5,506 nucleotides of DNA. Source: an uncultured Coriobacteriaceae bacterium. Its GTDB lineage: Bacteria; Actinomycetota; Coriobacteriia; Coriobacteriales; Eggerthellaceae. The stretch covers positions 1 through 5,506 of the forward strand of contig CADBQL010000438.1 of the NCBI GenBank assembly GCA_902796815.1, in the 5' to 3' direction. A program made the position numbers and the translations under genes. Shown in pieces: positions 5,420 to 5,506 of the stretch (position 1 is the stretch's first letter; each line of letters opens with the position of its first letter). Below the pieces are notes generated by a model. That model did not search any database. It was not told the DNA's origin and saw only the letters and a program-made list of their open reading frames with translations.

Positions 5420-5463
5420 GGGAGCAATGAACTTTCGGGCGCATTTTATGGCATTTGAGCTGG

Positions 5464-5482
5464 GATGATGCATGATATCATC
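5464..5482. repeat. Short inverted repeat GATGAT-N7-ATCATC
   Basis: Perfect 6-bp arms (5464-5469 and 5477-5482) flank a 7-base centre. The symmetry resembles an operator for a dimeric regulator. It lies about 140 bases upstream of the lipoprotein -10, so any role there is uncertain. Confidence 0.3.
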
Positions 5483-5506
5483 AACGCGTTTTGGCCTATA
5501 ACCCTA

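Noticed and set aside
4511..5473. 320-residue version of the lipoprotein starting at 5473
   Set aside because: It would bury the signal peptide and lipobox inside the protein and ignore the AAGGAG at 5294-5299.
1..5506. CRISPR array, insertion sequence or phage attachment site
   Set aside because: No regularly spaced repeats with unique spacers, no transposase-like frame and no terminal inverted repeats with target duplications were found.

Overview
The window reads as a bacterial chromosome segment of fairly high G+C. Every gene I can support lies on the minus strand, so transcription runs from high to low coordinates. A pentaheme nitrite-reductase-like lipoprotein, a sensor kinase carrying its own c-type heme site, and a class III guanidine riboswitch (best known from Actinobacteria) together suggest an anaerobic actinobacterium of the Coriobacteriia/Eggerthellaceae kind. 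That assignment is inference from gene content; there is no rRNA or marker gene here.

In the order of transcription: (1) 5506-5288 is a leader with direct and inverted repeats and an extended -10 promoter. It precedes (2) a secreted lipoprotein (5287-4511) with a long Ser/Ala/Glu linker and an unrecognised C-terminal domain. (3) 4510-3971 is a gap of about 540 bases with no gene I can defend; it contains a promoter candidate for the next gene. (4) 3970-3290 encodes a two-repeat TRIC/UPF0126 membrane protein. (5) 3289-3101 is a short stretch holding a protein-like open frame, possibly a very small gene or a remnant. (6) 3103-3009 holds an extended -10 promoter, a 41-nt guanidine-III riboswitch and a strong ribosome binding site. 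These lead into (7) a SugE/Gdx guanidinium exporter of the SMR family (3003-2686). (8) After 48 bases comes a lipoprotein version of the pentaheme cytochrome c nitrite reductase NrfA (2637-1288). (9) Overlapping its end by 26 bases starts a membrane sensor histidine kinase with a periplasmic-type DUF3365/Tll0287-like domain containing CxxCH (1313 down to the window edge). Its C-terminal ATPase domain lies outside the window.

Two functional stories stand out. First, the riboswitch plus exporter form a complete guanidine-detoxification unit: guanidinium binds the leader RNA, and the exporter is made. Second, the reductase and heme-bearing kinase are translationally coupled, which suggests that the kinase senses a redox or nitrogen-oxide signal related to the reductase. 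The reductase keeps the NrfA active-site signature (CxxCK, Tyr, His, probable Arg). By my hand alignment it has lost the calcium-site residues and two of the usual distal heme histidines, one of which is replaced by methionine. It may therefore be a redox-tuned NrfA variant with altered activity. Whether the reductase and kinase are read through from the guanidine-controlled transcript cannot be decided from the sequence alone.
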